DNA from: Rhabdornis inornatus
Taxonomy: Eukaryota; Chordata; Aves; Passeriformes; Rhabdornithidae
Assembly: GCA_013397075.1 (NCBI GenBank)
Contig: VWZS01000654.1
Span: 2,898,636 to 2,962,635 of the forward strand
Reading direction: 5' to 3'
Length of the DNA: 64,000 bases
Under the pieces are notes generated by a model, which made no database searches, had not been told where the DNA came from, and saw only the letters and a program-made list of their open reading frames with translations. Below, piece by piece: positions 37,624 through 50,994 of this stretch. Every line of letters starts with the position of its first letter. Positions within the stretch are counted from its first letter, which is position 1. A program made the translations under genes and the position numbers.

Positions 37624-37632
37624 ACTTACATT
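37624..37632 (-). other. candidate splice donor next to a purine-rich exon-like segment
   Basis: The minus strand reads AAAT|GTAAGT, a perfect intronic half with a weak exonic half. It is preceded by CpG-containing sequence (CTGTGCGCAGC) and, further upstream, a GGA-rich stretch that could act as an exonic enhancer. A GC-rich patch (GGGGGCGGG, CGCGAC) follows at 37557-37600. This arrangement would suit a 5' untranslated exon, but there is no direct proof. Confidence 0.25.
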
Positions 37633-37651
37633 TTATGCTGCGCACAGTGGG

Positions 37652-37733
37652 TCCCCTCCTCCCTGCCTGCCTCCCTCCTTCTGTCCCTCCCTCCTTCCCT
37701 CCGCCCTCCCTGCCTAGGAAGCTCTCTCTCCCA
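37652..37733. repeat. CCTCC/CCTGC polypyrimidine tract
   Basis: About 80 bp are almost purely C and T on the plus strand, in CCCTCCTT and CTGCCTGC units. Such tracts are common in vertebrate 5' regions and can be nuclease-sensitive. Confidence 0.85.
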
Positions 37734-38280
37734 GGGGACAGGAATTCCAGTGGACCCAATTAACACTGTACTTTGCTGGCTCCTTGCTATGGTCGATATT
37801 AAATAAGAGGAGTTTTAGCAGCATTGAAAAATAAAGCAGCCATGTAATGTGTGGCTGATGGAGACTGCATTTTTCCTCCTACGTCTCTACTCCCCCAGTC
37901 TCAAAATGATCCAACGCAGCAGAAAAAAAACGATTTCAAAAGCATGTGCCAGTACCAGTGATCCAAGCTGCATCAGATATTTGTTAGGAACTTGATGGAA
38001 GCCCTCGGCTGCTCATTTCACTAGCTTCGGCAGTACTTTAATAAAGTGGATTTACAAATCAATGGAAGGAATCCAAAGGTTCACAAACAGGCTCTTTCAT
38101 CAGGTCCGCTGCCTGACCGTACAGGAAGTTTGCTGAAGGGGTCTGGGGACTGTTTCACCAGCACACTTGTTTTCAATGGACTCCCAACAACATGACTTGT
38201 TTGGTTTGGTAAAAGAAAGGCAGTAAGAGGTTCACTGCTTTAAGGGAATGCAGCCTAGTGTGTTTACTGCTTCATTCCTG

Positions 38281-38990
38281 AAGCACGTGTGACAAGGCAT
38301 CCTACAAATTGCAAATTATTTTAATTTGAAGAGGGAAGTTGTTGGGAGGCAGTAACCTTCTTTGGTCCTGTTTTCCCTGATCTATCAATCATGGATTGCC
38401 ATGTAAAAACAATCTAATGCAGGCTCTCTCTATAGAGAAAAAGCAATTACTAGCATTAACTCTTGCAGTTGCAAATAATACAATACAGTCCACAACTGAT
38501 AGAGTCTGCCTGCAAGCCATTAATCTCAGAATAAATGGGTGGTTTGCTTAAATCCAGCTGGACTGAAATTCACAGGTTAAGTGCTCCCCTTTCCATATTC
38601 CTATTTGTATTTGTAAAACTCAGTAGAAAGGAAAGAAAGCCATATTTATTTGCTGTGGCTAGTACAATTCCAAGCTAAGAGTATCCATCAGTGAAACTGC
38701 CTACAATTACAGGATTTCAGCACCAGTAGCTGCTTATCCTTTTTTGTTTCTGGGGTGGCCATGATCTTCAAATTAAACCCAATAAATAGCACTGAGCAAT
38801 ACCCTTGATTGAACAGCTGGGTTGACCACTGGTTTGAATCCCTCTTGTTAAATTAATGTTAGATTACATTTCCATACAAATAAGATCAATTAAAAATACT
38901 CATAAAGCCATGCGATCAAAGGCAGTGAAGAGTTAAATTAATTAACTCAAAAGGCCTCCAATTAAATAATGTTAAGGTTATGATTCTCCC
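38281..38990. promoter_or_regulatory. AT-rich block with homeodomain-like sites, candidate conserved element
   Basis: The block carries several TAAT/ATTA sites (AATTATTTTAATTTG, ATTAATCTC, ATTAATTAA). It also has a palindrome at 38930-38948 (GAGTTAA, ATTAA, TTAACTC) and a CTATCAATCATGG segment that resembles PBX/TALE-type sites. FAT-family loci sit in gene deserts rich in conserved enhancers (general knowledge). That this block is one is inference. Confidence 0.25.
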
Positions 38991-39954
38991 TCTAGCTAAC
39001 AGAGGGGAAAAACCCAGCAGCAAGACAAATTTCTGTTAGCGACTACAAGCAGTAGATCCAAATATCACACCATTTGATACAAATTCTTTATGATGCCAAG
39101 CAACATCCTTCATAGTTAGATAAACGCGGGGCATGCAGAAATCCCAAGAAGTGGTCGACTACCCCAAGAGATATCACAAATCAAAGGTTTATGTACATGG
39201 GAAGATCCAAAGGAGTGCAGCTATACTGCTTATAGACATGAAGGCACCTTTCTTGAGCTACAGTAATTCCAGGCTCATGTACTTGCACCTGTATTTGTGG
39301 TGAAGATGTGGCACTTCACAAGTATCTTTTAGCTGACATGTTTTTGGTTTTTTTTTGAACAAAAAGGGTCAGGGAAGAAGCAACTCTGATCACCACAGCA
39401 CTAAGCAGGACAACACCAGGTGACAATTTGAAAGAGAGGAAAATAAAAAACCTTCAGTGGAAATCACAGGAATTTATGTAGATCATCAGGCTTCACAGTT
39501 GTTATTGATCCATCACCACAGCAAACTGGATTTGAAATGTGATACAGAGATCTCTGGTAATACCAACCATAGTCAGATAGTCAAGAGTCAGCACAACGAC
39601 ATTTCTCTTTCAGTCCCCTACCCTGAATTAGGGGGCAATGCTAATTGGCTAAAGTGTCCCTGAAAGTGGCCTAAACCATTGTACACAACACTTCACTCAG
39701 CAAGAGGATCAAATCACTTCGCAATTGCTTTGGGACAACATCCGAGTGAATGAACACATACATACACTCACGCTGGCAATCAAACTGCTAACACAAAAAA
39801 CCACCTTAGTAAGGATATAATGCACTGAATCTACACCGGCTACGGAGGTCCAGTGGGCAGCTGCATTTTGGGAAAGGTTGAGGTTTACAGCCACACAGAG
39901 GCATGTAAGGGCTCTTGGAATCCACAAATGGTCCATCAGTTGGTCTGTCATCTC

Positions 39955-40085
39955 AACACTCCCAGGCACTAAGAATGTCTTCATTATCCCCATTTTGGAG
40001 ATGATGATTTGATGACTGAAAGCCTAAATTGCCTCCCCAAGGAGATACAAAATGTGTTGGAGAATAGCAGGAAACTGATTCCAGG
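39955..40085 (+). mobile_element. MIR-like ancient SINE relic
   Basis: CCAGGCACTAAGAATG, then TCATTATCCCCATTTTGGAG, then ATGATTTGATGACTGAAAGC, then TTGCCTCCCCAAGG and a final GCAGGAAACTGATTCCAGG follow the order of the MIR consensus from the 'ccaggcactgtgctaag' part to the 'gccgggattcgaacccagg' part. It is the most complete of the MIR relics here. Confidence 0.72.
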
Positions 40086-43000
40086 CTTTTCAAGTCCCTT
40101 ACTTGCAAAGACTGTTCTTCTTTCAAACACAAGCAACTGAATTTGACCTATTTTGCAGTAAAGCTTTGTTCCTTAAAAAAATATCAATACCATTCTAGAC
40201 TACTCAAGTTTGAATCAAAGCACTATTCATGGTATTAGAGGAACACCTGTGCTCCTTAAAGATTCTGCATATGTATTCACTCTCAAGTTTAACTCCAAAT
40301 AAAAATTCACACTATTTTACTAGAAAATAATTTAAAGACGGCTTGACAATTAGAATTACAATCGTTGTTTGGTAGGACATTGCAAGCCAATGGAGAATTC
40401 AGTGAACAGACACCTCATACGTGTGAAGAAAAAGCGATAGAAAGTATTTCTCAAAATAAGGCAGTATGCAGTATCAGGCCAAGTTATTGGTCAATGTCCT
40501 CTTAAAGTAAAAAAATCTTGAATGCCACAATGAAGGTGGCCAACAAAACAAGCCCTTCTGTTGCTGGAAGCAGGGAAAGAGGGATGTACCATAGTCCTGA
40601 CCTGGGCAAGAGGTTTCTAAAACGAGTCTGCCAGGCACAGATGTCCTGTGAGCTGCCTGTGCTGCCTGCAGGTCTCTTCTCCCCAGCCAGCCTCTGCACA
40701 CCCCACCTGACAGGAACAGTCCTCACAGATCACCATCACCCAACACACAGGCCATCACTGCTGCCACCAGCAGACGTGGGGCTCTGGCAATCACAAACAG
40801 AATCCACAGAACAGGACATATTTAGCCTGAAATGATTTGGAAGAAGCAGCACTGTGCTCAGAATTTGCTTAATTCACATGAAAGGCAACTCCATGTAAGC
40901 TGTAAGGAATACCTAGTGGAAGTCCAAGATGGAAAGATGCATAAAAGAAAAAGAAGTCAGTATTACTACCTCAGGGCAGGAACTAATGATTGCCAAGGGG
41001 GCAATATATGTGACACAGAGGAAATGCTACGAAAATTTCTCTCTGATCTCCTTTGGAAACTACACTGGGAAGTGTCAGCATTTTGGACAACCAAAATGCG
41101 CCCCCTTTTTTGGACAACCACAACCTATCTGGGTACCCCCAAGCACGTATGACTGAAATTGTAAATATGGAAGATTAGCTACATAAAGATAAATGGTGTA
41201 ACAGAATTTCTAACAGCTAATCCACTTTATTACAGGCATCATCAACTCTGTTCATTACATAAACCTCCCAATTCAACTGTTCTCAAAGACTACAGCCTTT
41301 GGCACTATTTAAAGTTGCTTACATTTTCTTTCTAATATACTCATTTTGATTATTAAAAGGGAAATAAATTGGTAAGCTTTTCTCTCTTTCTTTGCATCTG
41401 TTTTCATAATAGTACAAGAGATACTAGAAATTACAAAAGAAGAGAAAACATTTAACAGCTTCATAACATCAATACTCAAAAACAAAAACAAGGCTGAACA
41501 GGGGGTGATGTGGCCTTTGCTCAAGAATGTTAAAAAAATGTCTGCAGATATTTTAAATATTTACGAAATGAAGGGGATGTATATCAGGTTGCAGAGCTCT
41601 GGATTAAACACACTTTCAAGAGATGATGATTCACGTTAATGTACATCAGTAGGGTTGGAGGTTTGCTTTGTTCTTTTTAATTTCTAATTACATTTTAGTA
41701 TCAGAATAAACACAGAGAACACATAAAGCCAGAAACTAAACCTAAACTAAAATAAAGGAAAAACAACCTTTTAAGGCACTTAACATCAGAGGAGGTTAGC
41801 CAGCCAATTACAATTTACAACCAGGCAGTAAACCATGGTGAGGTTCAGCTGACTAAAGCTCTGCACCATTATGTAGCAAGTACCAAAGATAAAAGGCCAA
41901 TTTCCTATTTGAAAATTCAGTTTCAGTAATGTGCAGCTGCCAGTCTGTGGGGCTGGGTGATTAGCCCCCCAACAGCATCCACCATGGAGGTCCAACAATC
42001 CCAAATGGAGCTGCAGTGCCCCAGCTGTTCAGAAGGTGTTCATGCCTCCCAGCTAGACACTGTACTCTGTGCCAAATCAACTGTGCTTTGGTGAACTGGG
42101 AATTGGGAAGTCTTGTTTACATCCTCATGATGTTAACAAACTCTCTAAAGGCACTTTAGTTCAAGTGACAAAACAATCTTGACTGGTTCTAATTTTCACA
42201 TTTTTAAAGTCCTTATTCAGTGGGTCTGCAAAACATACTGCGAAAGGTTCTACAAAATATGATAGAACACAAACTTAGAAAGCAGTAGTTATTTCTTACC
42301 ATTCCCACCAGAGATGCTCTTGCTCTGCATGACCAGGGTGGTAAATGACACTGCACCCAAAATCTGACTGCAGCACAGAGAAGCAAACCTAACCTAATTT
42401 TAAACAAGACTGAACACCATTGCTGTTCACAAGAGTGAAGCTACAAGTAAAGCACACAAGCTACGAGTGAAGCACACACCACATAAATCTAATCAGGGTC
42501 CAAGAAGGTCTGACCACTGACCATACCACGACAAAGTATCTGTTACCATGGCTTTGTGGCAGACACAACCACTCAGGAAAGCTTAGTTAAAGCAGCTGGC
42601 ACATTTCTCATGCTTCCGACCGTAGCATTAGAAAGATCTGTAATTTGCTGGGGAGGAAGGAGCTCTTCCTAGGATGAACTGAAATAAAAACAAAATTAAA
42701 AATAACATTGCAAGAAATTCAGCCTTAAGTGCTTGGTAGTGCAGTACAGCTCCTGGGGCATCTGCCTGCCCCACTGAGTCAGCCTGGGCTGATGCTGCGG
42801 CCAGCTTGATGCAGTCAATCAGGTGTTTAGGGTTCCATGATGTATGTCTCATCCCTATCCCTAATCCTGCTCACACTGAGCATGAACACAGGACAGAGCT
42901 CTTCTCAAGCAGTTTTTCTATGCAACACCTCCAATCGCTTCTCCCAATTCAGAATGAGTTACCACACTTTGGTTCCTTCTCTGCAGCAAGGAAACCTTCC

Positions 43001-45216
43001 CCCACTGCTACAGCTTGGCAGCTTAGGGATGGAGCTGGCTCAAAAGCAGAGAGAGAGACTTGTATCTTAACAGAGCCAAAAGAGCCTGCAGCGGTGGTTT
43101 GGACACACCAGCCAAAGTCTACTGAAGAAGCAACTACACGGGACAGTGAGAATGGAAAATAAGTATGCATAAGAGCATTACAAGTACCTAAGAAAATTGC
43201 TACGTAGTGGTCTGTGATTTCACTGAGAAGATTACATGATAGTATGGCTCCATTGCTAATTTTGGTTACTGATACATCAGGCCTTTCTATAGGATACTAG
43301 CATAAAATACAGAATGTATTAAGTGTCACTTTGCTTGAATACATGTCTCCAACACAGGCTAATAACAGTTCAAATGAAAAACTCTGCCACATCACAGATG
43401 CTCACATCTATTGCCTTCAAAGACAGAAAGTAACTGCTAAGCATCATTCCTAAGAAATGGAGAGAGAATGTGGGAAAAGAGATGGATAAATCTGGCAAGA
43501 GATCGCAAATGCCTAGGATTTCTGTCTCCTGCTCACTGCAAGCTTGCATCCTTTACTCCTTCTCCAGTTTTATTTTAGAAGCAACTTTTCTGAACACCTT
43601 TTACAAGCCTGCTCAAGAGAACATAAAGTGTGATGGCACATCCCACCACCACCACCCTGGCACTGTGGTCAAGAAGTCAAAACTCTCATCAACATATTTT
43701 CAGGAAACACATTGCATCAGAGTAGCCAAAACCACTCCTTGTTATATGTGGACACCTCCTCTGAGAGTCTCCTGGGAAGATTCTGGAAAGATACAACTTG
43801 TAGGGGGTCTTCAGGCACACCAGGATGGGGTGATAACTGAGCTCACCCTTCCATTTGATGGACATCCCTGAAGGTCAAGCTGGAGCTCAAGTATGTTGGC
43901 TCCACATTAACAGGTAAAAAACCCATTTTCTCCTCTGATGGCTCTCCACTGGTTTGGTAATGCTTTTCTCACCAAAGCTTTTCTCCACTCCTTTCCCCTC
44001 TTCCCCTACCCACCGTCCTCCCAGAAATGCTTCATATTCTATGGTTCACCTATATAGTTCTCAGTTACCATTTAGAGAGGAAGAAAGAGAAAACAGAGAA
44101 ATCACTCTGAAAAACCATCTATTTCTAACAGGTTTCCAACACAGCCAGACTGATGTGCCCCTTATTAGGAGAAGCTGCGTTAGTGTAATTGTGGGCCTCC
44201 ATCATTCTCAGAACAAATGTTCTACAAGTTCTGCCTTAGTTCCTAAATGTCATCAAGTCACAATTTCCATCCATTTTGAGGATGTCTTCTAAAGCAGAGT
44301 GCATGGGTCATTAAAGTGACTTGTGTTCAGGACTACTTCAAAGGATACAAGGCTGGTTGCTATGGTTGCTGAAGGTTAAAACTCTCAGGGCTGATGCCTT
44401 TATCAAACCCAAGCACCAGCTTGGCAATGAGTCCTGAAGGTTGTGGATACTCCACAAAAGTAGCTTCAGGGCTAGAGGTCCTGGCAAAGGGAGCTGGAAG
44501 TGAGCAGATGAAAAAATGCAGCATCCTGTTAGAAAAAGGCAGCTGGGATGGTCTAACCTTGGTGGATTGGTAGGAGAGAGAACATCCTAGTAAAAAGAGA
44601 AAATAATAAAGCTTCAGGTCTCCCCTTTGAACTTAGTTTCAATGTATGTGATTCCAAGTCTGGCACAGTCATAGGTACGTACCAGCACTCTGGTAATTCT
44701 GAAACTAAACAGCATTCATCAACATAGGCTTCAAATCCCAAAGGCAGGGAAAATGGTAACTCAGCACGTACAGTCTACTTTTCAAGGCAATCCTCAGCCA
44801 GCCTCCAGAGGACCTCCCAACTCTTGGTTTACTATCTCTAGAAAGATGAAAAAACAAAGCCCAGAAGAATCAATTTTCCTTAGATTCTGCAGTATTGTCA
44901 TGAGAAGAAAATTTACAGTTTTATCATTTCATACATTTTCATAGCCTGTCTTCAACTCCCTAAGCCAACACAAGGAAGAGGGAAGAGGAGCAGGGGTGAA
45001 TAAATTTATGTTGCCCTGGTTGCCACTTTCCCAAGTAATTTTGAACTCCTTCTTCCTCAACAAGCAGAAAGGTCAAGAGCAGTGCTGGACATGCAGGCCA
45101 AGAGACTCAATGAGCAGAAGACAGAGCAGCACCATCTCCACCATGTGTGCTGTGATTCAGTTGGGTTGGGGCTCAATGACCTCCACACCAAAACTCAGGC
45201 TGGGGTCTTTAGCTTA

Positions 45217-45301
45217 CACATTAAGCCAAATTCATTATATTAAGCTAATACATTAAGCCAGTTAATTATATTAAGCTAATTATACATTAGCTTATACATT
45301 A
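45217..45301. repeat. AT-rich imperfect tandem repeat, ~32-bp period
   Basis: Two units of about 31-32 bp share ACATTAAGCCA and TTATATTAAGCTAA. A partial third copy (TTATACATTAGCTTATACATTAAG) contains the inverted motif TTAGCTTA. Confidence 0.75.
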
Positions 45302-47243
45302 AGTCCAAACCAAGACTTCACAGTTCCTTAACTTCTGATATTTTACACAGAAAAAAAAATGTCAGAGCAAAGGACATCCATGTCACTTGCATTGAGCCAT
45401 CTACCATCTGAAGGTGGTAAACCAAGTGAAAATGTGACAGAAGTCTGAACTGCAGCCCATAATATCCTGCACTATAAAAAAATGAGGGCAGAAAAAGAGA
45501 AATGGGATAAAATACAGCATATCCTTCAAGGTTCAAGTTGTGGCAAATGATGGAGACAACAGGTCGGGGTTTACCACATAGAAAGCAAAGACTTCAGTTT
45601 AATTGTTCTAAGCTATGTGGTACAAGAATAATAGGGTTTATGGATGTTCCTGGCAGACACAGAGGGAAACCCATCCTCTTGGGGCAGCTAAGTGCTTGAC
45701 TTCTGTGTATTTTTATGTGTTGGTCAAACACTTAGACACCATAGGCACTTAGAGTCCTTTAAATAAATAAAATGCAATGTGTTAGTTCAGTGCAAAAAGG
45801 CACTGTATAAATGCATGTTAACTACTTTCAATGGAAATTATAACAGGGCATGGGCGTAAGTGCAGACAAAAGAAAAGCCTAAAAAAAATAAGGTAGCAAG
45901 GTGAGAGGGGAGGAAATGTAAGGCTGGCAGAATTGCAGCCTAAGAAAAATCACAACAGTAGATCTGAGAATAGCTCAGATCATAACATAGGGAGGGAGAG
46001 AAGGCACCTCCTGTTTTACCACGATTGGACCAGCTTGCATTTCATTAGAGGGAATCCAGGATAGGCAATTGTGTAATCAAGAGCCAGACAGCTTTACTCA
46101 TTTATAATTAATTCAGAGTACTTTGAAAGTGAGCTTAGAAAATAGCCAAGTGCTTCCCTTTAAGGAAACCTCTTGTAATGTTTCTGCAGGGCACCGCAAG
46201 CAAAGCTGAAGTTGTTCAGCTGAAGACAAAAGGTTTTCTCCTGACATAAATGAATAAAGTGTTACCACAGGCAGTGAAGCGGAGAACGTGGCCCATCTTG
46301 AAGGAAGGCTTTCATCCAAGCACTGTATTTTTACAGTCAGAAACACCATTCTGGACTGTTTTACACCATTTTAAAGGTCAAGAGAAGTCTCAATACATTA
46401 TGGACTGAGATGCAAACTATTCAGTCTTCTATTTACTGTACATAGACAATTGTTCCCTTAGAGGCAAGCACGACTTTTGGCTCCAAACCACAACCAGCAC
46501 TTCCATCCACCCACAGCACTTGCCAGAAGAGTGGGCCTTAAAGCCCAGCAGGGTTGGAGTGCCCCCAATAGAGCCCCCATCTCCCGCAGCCACCGCGCTG
46601 CGAACTGCGCTGACGGCGGAGCTCTGTGCACTGGCACTGCCTGTTTGTTCAGATCCTCAGGTATTCATTAGCTGTGCTGTGCCCACACAAATAATTCACG
46701 AAGTTAAATGCCGCCTTCCGTTCCGTGTAGTTACTAATTTGTCCACACTTAGCCTCTCATCTGTAATTCACATTGACATTAACGAAGAGACAAATATGTG
46801 CGTAACAGAACAGAGGCAGTCCAAAATAAATGAGAAAAAAAGTGGTCACCAGAAACCAATTATACATTCAAAACTGTATTGTGGAAATCACCAGAGTGTT
46901 GAAATCAAGTGAGAAGGAAAACGTACCAAAACCACACACTGGGACTGGTGGAGGAAGGGGGGTGCAGGGATGAAGTTGCTAGCCCATACAATCAGTCTCA
47001 GCCTCATGGAAAATAATATAAATATTTAGACATGAACAGACCTCTTAAAATACAGTTGCAGAGTCTGCTGGCACATGGACAAACATACAATAAGCCCACC
47101 AATGTGGAGACACAAATAAGGTAAATCAGACATGAAATTGGCAGGGAACACATGCAAGATGCATTTTATAAAGGCAAAAATGTGTTCACCACCAAATACA
47201 AAGATGATTTTTCCAAGACAATCTGAAACTCACTTGTAAAAGA

Positions 47244-47267
47244 ATTAAATATTAAATATTAAATATT
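47244..47267. repeat. ATTAAAT short tandem repeat
   Basis: A 7-bp unit (ATTAAAT) is repeated about three and a half times without interruption. Confidence 0.8.
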
Positions 47268-48741
47268 TAAGGCTGTTCACCTAAATGCTATCAATTGGTG
47301 GTTCCTTTTTCCTCCACCAGCACTCTTCTTGCTACAACAAAAAAAATGAAGGATTTAAAGAGAAATACTTGAACAGTCTCGCTACTTGGAAAGCTGAACA
47401 TCTTCACAGATGGCCCTGAAAGAGTTAACTGTTTCAGAGCTCAGATATTCTCCTTCCCATGTCTCACGGTAAGTACTAGAAGATTTATGTGCAATGAATT
47501 TCCAATTACTGATCTGCACCAGCTGGGCTGTCAATCAGCCTGCCTATACAGTGCATATCTTCACCTCATCATGTTCTCCTTGCATGTAGAAGCACACACA
47601 AAAACTTGTAATTCCTATATTCCTACCAACTGGAGTAGGTGAAATGTTGCTTTGGACTTTCCTTGCTACACCAGTCTAAGGCATTGTTCTCTCACCATGG
47701 TGTCCAGGAGAACAATTCCAGTCATGACTTTGAGACATCAAAAAGTATTTCAAAAGTGGAGTGACATTTCCTCCAAGGCTATTCCCATTAGTAGTCACTT
47801 GCAGTGAATGAGGTTATGGGGGAGATCTGGGAGGGATCCCCTATTAAGGATCAGGACACAAATTCTCCTGTTATGGTATATGACGTCCAGACACAAAGAT
47901 GAAAGAAAAGAAAGAACTCACTACTCCCTGTGGAAGTCTTTAATTATGATTTTGCCCAGATAAGAAAGTACAAAGTTGTCATACAACTGGATATACAGTA
48001 ACTTCAGGATCTCCAAAAAGCTCATCAGATTCACTTAGAAGGTATTATCTCCCAATAAATACTAAATTCTTTCACAGTTTCAGGTCAGTATACATGAAAA
48101 GTTCATGAAAACAGGTGTGCTACTTAAGGTCATCAACAAACCCATTTTAATTGATTATCCTTTATTTCTTTAATACTTGGAGTCGTTCTTAGCACCACCA
48201 TACATTCTTTACTTAATTTCTCAGCCACATGACTAAGGGAAATGCTTGAATCAATAAACCTTTGCGGAACAACAGTAAGCAAGATAACCAGTGATTAAAT
48301 CTTGGTTTTGATGTAGAATTCAGCCTGAAGAAACATAATTTAAAAAAAACAAAAAACTAACTACAAAGCTCAGAAAAAATATTTTCCTCTCCTGTTTTCT
48401 AAGATTTCATTAAGCCATATCCCTGAAATAAAAAAAAAACAAAACATCATAGACATGGCATCATCCTTGAGACTCTGCCTGTTACAACATGATATTACCT
48501 CAGGCTGTTGTTTTTGCACCTGCATTTCACCTCCTAACCTGGGTTACAGAGAATATGATTCCTGAAATGTTAATAAGCAGCTACATAAACAGCAAATCCT
48601 CACTATGTATCAGAGCGTTTGTTTTACTGCAAAGGCTGTGTACAGCACCAAGGCAGATCCTTTAGCAGGACCCATAAGTTTTTTGTGCCTGTAGAGGCCT
48701 TATCAGAGCATTCTGGAAATTTTCATCCAGGCTGGGCTGCC

Positions 48742-48830
48742 TATAAATAGAGCTGCATCTCCCGGGGGCTGTGTGGCTGTGTGCTGCTGGTGTGCTCCGA
48801 GTTGCTAAGGAGATGGCAGAGCGAAGGCAC
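48742..48830 (+). promoter_or_regulatory. TATA-box core promoter candidate
   Basis: TATAAATAG at 48742-48750 is followed directly by a GC- and CpG-richer stretch (CTCCCGGGGGCTGTGTGG onward) in an AT-rich region. A start site would be expected near 48773. An ATG at 48814 opens a 72-codon frame (ending at 49031) that is charged and Lys/Glu/Arg-rich with no recognisable domain. If used, the promoter could drive a plus-strand transcript antisense to FAT3, probably noncoding. TATA-like strings are common by chance, so confidence is modest. Confidence 0.3.
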
Positions 48831-50994
48831 AAACCGCGTGGGGAGACCGAGAGGAAAGCAGCACCGCTCCGGGGTCTGGCCGGAAGCCAGGGAGGTATCC
48901 TCCTGCGGCTATCCTCTGGATCAGAAGGAAAAAAAGAAGAGGAAAAAAAACGGATGGAGCTTCCCTCTCAGCCTGACACAGGCCAGATGCTGGGAACGCC
49001 AGGGCACGCACTCCCATCAACAGACTCCTGAATAATTATAACAAACCATCAACCTTCTGGGCTCTCACAGCATCCCTGTTTCCTGAATTCAGACCTAGGC
49101 TCTTTGTAACAAAGGAAAGTAATTACGGCTTATATTACAAAGTTCCAACTAAAGGAAATGGAATTTTTGAATCCTTGTATTATTTTGCACGTAGACCTAT
49201 AAACAAGACGGACAGGCCAAAAGTCAAGCTTTGAATTGTAGCTGTGGAACAAACTACCTAAAGGAACTGAGACTAATATGACTCCTCAGACAGAGTTTTC
49301 ATATCTGAGCCAATTCATTTATCTTCGACTAGAGGATGACAGATTTGACAAGGAGTCTGACTCAAGACAATGAAGGAAAATAAGGGTCATCCTGATTTAA
49401 GACTGGATGCAGATACTACTGTCCATTTTATTTGGTGAAAGTACATCCTCAAATAGGAGATGACTCGAATCACTGTGATGGTAGCAACCATCAGCAAGAC
49501 TGAGCGCACACCCTGACAAGAGAAGATTTTGCTTTTTCAGCATGAATGGAATTACAATTTTACAGGCATGTATCAGGCTTACTTGAAGCTTAGGCAGAAA
49601 CAACTTTACAAGTCCTGGTGGACTAGAAAAGTGCTTGAAGATAACTACAAGAAAAACGTAAGAGTAATTTCTAAGAACAAAACCCTTAGGAAAACAAAAA
49701 TGACAAAGAAAGGTGTAGGAATTCCTCAAAAGAAACAGGGAGATACAAAAAGAGCCAAGGCTGTTCCTGCAAATGCAGCAGAAATGCTCTGTGGCGTTAG
49801 CTGTAGTTTCTCACAAGATCACTTAGCTGGGATAGAAAATTAAATGCTTTTGTTTCCCAAGACTCATTCATGACTAAAATGATACATCTTAGCAGAACAA
49901 AGGCAGTCTCTCTTGCCAACAGTATAAGCTCACCTCTCACTGAAAAAAACAAAGACGTAGCAGAAAAGGTGTATTTTTCTTCGTGGTCACTGCTGTTTCA
50001 AGACATGGAAGTATCAAACTGTCTGACAGTTTCTCAGTATTAGGTGAAAGAGAAAACGGAACTTTTTCTTTTTTCCCTGAGACAGCAGTGAAACCACACT
50101 AAGAATATTTGGAATAAAAAGCACGTAGAGCACAACTGATTTGAACTCTTACATGTCTTCCATTTTTCACAGACACTAATGCTAACAGTAACTTGCTAGC
50201 AACAAATTGATGGAAAGAGAAGGAACATATGATCACAGCTTATTTCCCAGTGTACATATTTCTTAATATAGAAAAGTGTATGATAGATCTGCCACCATCT
50301 GATCTTGATTGTTGTAAAACCAGTCATTCTGCCTTCATCTGCCAAAAGAGTTTGAGAATTACTGGGGATATTTTTGGCAGCCTTAAGCACACAGAAGCAC
50401 TAAGGCATATTCCCAGAGGACAGCTGAAAGTTTCTTAATAATTTCTATCTATTAAATGCCACTTTTGCACATTACTTGCAGATTGTCCAGTGTAATTTTA
50501 AGTTAATTAAGGAAGAGGAAAGTGGGGGGAAAAGGCTTCAGATCTCACTGCTGTTACTGCCTTTCTTTTTCCCCACAGAAGTTTTATTTTTTATGACACT
50601 GTTAAAAAAATCAGAAATCTGATCTTGTATCTAATAAATTTTATGACATAATACATCCACTGAAGAAGCAACTTACAATAAATATCTTATAAAATATTAT
50701 TTGCTCATAAATACAACCCTTAATGGGGTGGCGGGGGACCAACAACCCTCTCACATATAAAAATGGGGGGGGAAGAAAGTGGTGAGAATTTTTATTTAAT
50801 GATATACACTAGTTTTTGAAGACCTAACTTCACATTTTGATTTCTGGGGAAAAAAAATACTTCTGCCCTGATTCAGCCACATACCCTATGAAAAAATTAA
50901 TTCTAATTTTTTCAGGAAATTACAAGAATGAGTGAGCCAATATAATTTAACAAAAGGTTGAATACAAATTATTTGTATGAGGAATATTATTATG

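Larger units (their letters stand above)
34841..50994. other. upstream FAT3 intron or flank, no confirmed gene
   Basis: No coding gene could be supported. The longest open frames (106-133 codons, for example near 40.5, 40.8 and 43.5 kb) have no recognisable domains. The stretch includes possible noncoding-exon ends at 36.4 and 37.6 kb, a pyrimidine tract at 37.65 kb, a homeodomain-motif block at 38.3-39.0 kb, a MIR relic at 40 kb, an AT-rich tandem repeat at 45.2 kb and a promoter candidate at 48.74 kb. Confidence 0.7.

Noticed and set aside
38018..38060. ACTAGCTTCGGCAGTAC resembling the 5' end of U6 snRNA
   Set aside because: Only about 15 bases match. The following bases do not continue as U6 and there is no U6 body or terminator.
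49529..49843. 104-codon Lys-rich open frame
   Set aside because: The lysine richness follows from an A-rich local sequence, there is no family resemblance, and the supposed start has no promoter or exon context.
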